A stretch of DNA of 64,000 nt from Melampsora larici-populina 98AG31 (lineage: Eukaryota > Basidiomycota > Pucciniomycetes > Pucciniales > Melampsoraceae). The DNA is taken from positions 773,046 to 837,045 of the forward strand of contig NW_006768775.1 of assembly GCF_000204055.1 (NCBI RefSeq), given 5' to 3'. Within the stretch, counting starts at the first letter, position 1. Every line of letters begins with the position of its first letter. The translations under genes were made by a program, and so were the position numbers. Positions 59,857-64,000 of the stretch are shown in pieces. The notes under the pieces were generated by a model. It had not been told where the DNA came from. It was given only the letters and a program-made list of their open reading frames with translations, and did not search any database.

Positions 59857-61424
59857 TTATAAACTGATTGAAATCTTACCAAATCTATCTCCTTGTTTAG
59901 CAACCCAAAACTTACAACCAAGTTGAAATTGGTTAGATTCTAAATCCAAGATCTCATTAAAAATCTTTTCACGTATATCTAAACCATCAAACTGAATTCC
60001 ATTTTCAATAGGTGTAATATCCTCTTTAATATGAATAATCACCACTTTTAACCCCCCAAAAAAAGTATGAATTAGCTGAATGATTAAATAAGAGTTGATA
60101 AGAGTTGCGAGCTTACCATTTAATCCGATCAATTGGTTTTGTGAAGTTTCAGTTGAAGAAATCTGTTTTGCAAAACAAACTAATTCTTCAAACAAAAAAG
60201 GAGGTGAAAGGTGTCCATAAAGTAATTGAGCAGGTCTAGAAGACTTTTTTCCAAAACCCCCCCGACAAACCAAAAAGAAAAAAGAAAGAAACCGCATTTC
60301 AAATCAGGTTAAAAAATCAATCAATTTTGAGAATTGGTTTCTATGACTTACATCATATGAACATTCAATAAAGATAGTCCTTAAGTTTCCAGCATTAAAA
60401 CTGATAGCCGCTTCTTTCCAAACTTTTTGGTTTAAATTTAAACCGGTAATCGAATCAGGTCCAAGATCTCCAAAGAAAAGGAATTGATGTTGGTTGAGTT
60501 GATGGGTGATAAAGAATGCACTTGAATGATAAACTGATGATGGGTTTGAATCGTTTGTAGGATTGAGATCGGTTCCGTTTGGTTGATGAGGTGAATCGGG
60601 TGAATCAGATGGGAAAACGAGAGGAGTTCCTTGGTGTGTACATGTACCATGAGCTATTGGTCTGGCTTGAAGTTCAAGAGATGGACAAATCGTCACTGGT
60701 TTTGTTTCTGATTCGAATCTGAGTCCAAAGTAAACAAGAATTCATCATCAATTCGTCATTCAAGTTCTGGTTCTAATTGAAAAACTTTACATACCTTCTT
60801 AACCAAAGTGCAAGTTGATCAGAACAATCAAAATGAGCTAATTGAGGCCATAAACCAGCTTGAAAAACATAAGACAATCGATTTAAAGTTTCATCACTAC
60901 CCCAAACTGATTTAGGAGTGTTGATCAAAGCACCAGCCGATAAAACTAAAGAAGAAATATGATCAAAATGTGAATGAGTAATACAAAAGGAAGTTAATGA
61001 ACTATAAATTGAACCAGCAAGTCTTGAAATCAAAAGTGTTTCTGTTGTTGTTGTTGTTGTTGTTGTTGATGTTGATGATCTTAAATCAGGTAAATCAAAA
61101 TCCCAAAACGGTCCATAACCTTTTCCTAAGAAACTAAATCTATTTCATCACTGATCCGATTCCAGATCCAGCTTCTAGACCAGTAAATCCTTGATTCCAT
61201 TCTTTTGAATGACTTTTTAAAAAATATGAACTTAGATTCTCTTCTGATGGTCCTCCTCCACAACCAATCACAATTAAATCAAAATCAGGTTCATTAGATA
61301 ATTTAATAATTTCACTTTTTTCTATTGCTTTTTCAATTTGGTTTATGTTGGTTTGATTTGGTGTTTCTACAAGTAAGCTTTCGGGAACCTTTAGCTCACT
61401 TTCATTCGACTCGCTTTTCACCAT
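59857..61424 (-). CDS. PDE1: Class II cAMP phosphodiesterase, with one frame break
   Basis: Exons on the minus strand: 61424-60795, 60718-60352, 60243-60117 and 60044-59857. The family core is clear: DLIVIGCGGGPSEENLSSYF at about residue 49, FTGLEAGSGIGSV, then the metal-binding THSHFDH with LVLSAGAL, PIAHGTCTH, FFGDLGPDS, FIECSYD, LLYGHLSPP and VIIHIKED. These belong to the low-affinity phosphodiesterases (yeast Pde1) that hydrolyse cAMP to AMP using a metallo-beta-lactamase-like fold. Between EAGSGIGSV and the histidine motif the frame shifts by one: AAA in GTGATGAAATAG (about 61140-61150) would read through if it had one A fewer. I found no intron that repairs it. A poly-Thr stretch (TTG repeat on the plus strand, 61040-61070) follows. 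Either a homopolymer sequencing error or a very recent knockout; all splice sites downstream are sound. Confidence 0.82.
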
Positions 61425-62878
61425 GCGGGCCTTTAAACTGAAACGTCACTTGTTGGTTTATGAACGGTTGTTTTTTTCCCAGTCGTTCGAAAAAAAGGCG
61501 GTTAAGGTGGGTTTAAAGTTCGGTTAAGCTTTTGTGTGTATGATATGTATTGGTTGAAAGCCGTTGAAGAATGAGGAAGAAGTTGAAGGTTGAAGAATGA
61601 GATTTGTACAAGATCGGAATAAAATGGAAGATTGTTGGACAAAAGTGGTTTGACTTTCAAATCAAGAAGTCGGTTTCAAAAAGCAGCTGGTGGTAGCGTC
61701 GCGTGTCAGACTTTTCAGTCAGTTGTGTCTCATTTTAAAAAAGGAAAGAAGTTGAACTAGTAAGAAGATTACATAATCGGTTGAAACCCTCAAGTGGTGA
61801 GAAAGTGCAAAATGCCGATTAAGGAAAATGATGCACTTTTAATCCAGTTCTGGATATCCAGATCAGGTATTGTCATATGTTGAGTCAGAGTCTTCCTCTC
61901 ATATCCTTGGATGTCCATTGTCCATATTATTATTGATTGAAAGATACATTGATATTTCACACCTTTGTTTTTTTCCCTTTCAGGCATTCAATTCAGCACA
62001 TTCTAATCACAAGATGATACATAGCAGCAAGATGCTCAGCTTCATCCTCAGGATACCTTTGATTGTGTCAGAACTTTTATAAAAAACTCCACTGTCCTCC
62101 ATATCTCCCAAGCCTTCAAAATATGAGTAAATTAAGTACCAAATTTATGATTCTTAAGGATCTCTTCTGCATATATTCTTATCTTCAAAAGAAACTGTTC
62201 ATGCAAAATCCACAATCTTGAAGAAGCTACTGAAATGCATGATGCATAGTTAATGAATCAATCAGTATACCTTCAATGACCTGATCAAGTATATAATTTT
62301 GTTGAAAATTTGAAATTAACTAGTTTTTCAAAGGCCTTGGAAATCTTCTATCAGCTTTTTCATTACTTACTTTTGCTTTGGAAGGCTTTGTTTATAAAAC
62401 ATTGTATGGAATATTTACTGTATTGATTTATCTACCCATAGATTTGTTTTCCCTCTTATCATCATTTTCCCAAAATATCTTGCGCCTTGCATGTCATTCT
62501 GAAAAGGATACTAGCTAGGGAAAACAATTTTAAACCTTCAGGTGTTGAAAAGAGGTACAAAAACATGATCAAGGTGTCAAGGGCGTCAGATGTCATATAA
62601 GTGAGCAGAAAAATAAACAACTTGCTGAAAGGTGGCAAGTAAAAGATGATCAAACTATTTAGTAAGAAAACAGAAAACAACAACAAACATGAAAATCATG
62701 TCTGCTTGATACTATAGCAATCAGATCTCCAGACATACTCTAAGTATGCCCACAAATGATGCTTTGAGATGAAATGGTACAACAATACGAGGCACACAAA
62801 GGAATTCTAGATAGGAGGAATGCACAAAGATATATCACACAAACCTGAGCATGTTGTGAACATATAGTGATGACAATA
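61425..62878. other. Intergenic, no gene seen
   Basis: The first 200 bp is the phosphodiesterase promoter region. I looked here for exons 3-5 of gene D on the minus strand and found none. Confidence 0.45.
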
Positions 62879-63736
62879 TTAGGATGATGGCAAGTGACCA
62901 GACCCTGAATTGATGTTGTCATAAACAATGAGCTTCTCTTAAGCTTGATTTTTGGATAAAGAGACTTACCACTGTTGATCTGAACTCCTGCAATCAAACT
63001 GTCTTTCACCTCAGCTAACTCCAAAGCTTTTGTCTTGGCCTCTTGGATATCTAGAATTGTTACAGACCCCGGTCAACGAATTGAACATAGTATTTATATA
63101 TACCTCAATAAATCTGAATGACTGACCCTTGGCAGCTTGTATGTCTTCTTTCACTTGATTACTCCAATTGAAATTCTCAAAATATTTCTCTGCTGTCATT
63201 CCATCAATGTTTGGAAGATGATCTAAGATTGCTGCAAGGATTCCAGCAGCCCAAAGTCTTTCATTTTTTTCACATCCTGATTTTGAATTAAAAGCTTTGT
63301 GAGCAAGTTCAAAGCAATCTACAGCGTCGCTTTTTCGAAGCCAATTTCCAAAAGTCACATCGTTTGCTTTAAGCTTAGAGATCATATTCAATACCTTTAT
63401 AGCCATTTGGGCGAGTTCTTCGTTTTTAGTTTGCTGCCTGATCGAACGACTTTGTTTAAAGAAATCTGCGTATGGCGTGTTCTTACTTGGAGGATGGAGT
63501 TCTTTGAACTTTTGACGGCGTTCAACATCGATCCCATTCCCGTCGAGGTGAACATCGTCTGCTAGAAAACTTGCGCCGTTCACCGTCTTGGCTGTGGGTA
63601 CGGAATTATGGGCCTCAAGCATTTTGAGATAATCTGTGTCTGCATCTACAGGCATACCGCAATGCATAAGTCGAGACGAAGTGATGTTCAATGCGAGTAG
63701 CAATAAGGCTAAAAGAGTCTTCATCTTGCGGGACAT
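62879..63736 (-). CDS. Short divergent member D of the secreted family
   Basis: Exons on the minus strand: 63736-63127, 63050-62970 and 62904-62879, the last with stop TAA at 62881-62879, about 238 residues. The start MSRKMKTLLALLLLALNITS is a strong signal peptide; MKTLL at 63724 may be the true start. Exon 1 shares the family plan: MHCG, TPYADFF, NERLWAAGILAAI, DGMTAEKYF, WSNQVKEDIQAAKG, and its intron splits the same codon position. Exon 2 has the family length (81 bp) but unrelated sequence (DIQEAKTKALELAEVKDSL), partly echoing the end of exon 1. Exons 3-5 of A/C are absent. The tiny third exon is uncertain; an alternative is a truncated gene. A TATATATTA run lies about 75 bp upstream of the start. 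Confidence 0.6.
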
Positions 63737-64000
63737 TTTTGCCGATGGATTTATGTTTTCGAGAAGGGGGAATCTGATGTGAACACATTCAACTCATCTT
63801 TGAGTAATATATATCATCACGTACTCAGTTTCTGTCTGATGGAGAGATAATTTCAACATCACATCTTCTAACCTGTTACAAATAACCGCGCGACAGACGA
63901 AGCGAATGTCTTTCGACTGCCCTCCGAGCGCTGCCGCTGTAATTTTGTATCGGAGATCCATGATCTCAGTTTTGCTGCACTGAGTCTGCAACTGTGGCTG

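Overview
The window reads as nuclear DNA of a basidiomycete, most likely a rust fungus (Pucciniales, possibly Melampsora). That is an inference from AT-rich DNA, genes split by short GT-AG introns of about 65-115 bp, multi-exon secreted proteins of unknown family, and a heavy load of hAT, Copia and MITE-like repeats with no bacterial features. Every coordinate, splice site and frame below was worked out by eye.

Left part (1-5 kb): a small six-cysteine secreted protein gene (658-1463), a decayed fragment of a heat shock factor gene (1838-2225) and gene A (2526-4724), a 637-residue secreted protein. 5-16 kb is repeats: a small inverted-repeat element, a 1.3-kb Harbinger-like element with TAA duplications, and a broken hAT transposase gene interrupted in an intron by a 6.2-kb Copia retrotransposon with an open 1499-residue polyprotein. 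16-38 kb is gene-poor: a foldback element between 44-bp direct repeats, a catalase pseudogene, a structurally complete 4.4-kb hAT element, the 3' half of another hAT gene, and an inverted pair of 384-bp repeats 19 kb apart.

Right part: gene B (38664-40942) is a frameshifted paralogue of A. A GCTAAGC-rich repeat and a small element carrying an exact 81-bp copy of the heat shock factor start precede the intact heat shock factor gene (47835-50806), which is followed by gene C (52178-54563), an intact 695-residue paralogue of A. Then come housekeeping genes: RNA polymerase I subunit A12 (56791-57493) and a class II cAMP phosphodiesterase on the minus strand (59857-61424) with a one-base frame break. 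Gene D (minus, 62879-63736) is a short, divergent member of the A/B/C family.

The most interesting material is this A/B/C/D secreted protein family. A, B and C share the same five-exon layout with conserved splice phases and an ATGCGCAGAT box about 200-230 bp before the start codon. The pairing of heat shock factor then secreted gene occurs twice (relic+A, intact+C), suggesting a segmental duplication. I recognise no known domain in the family.
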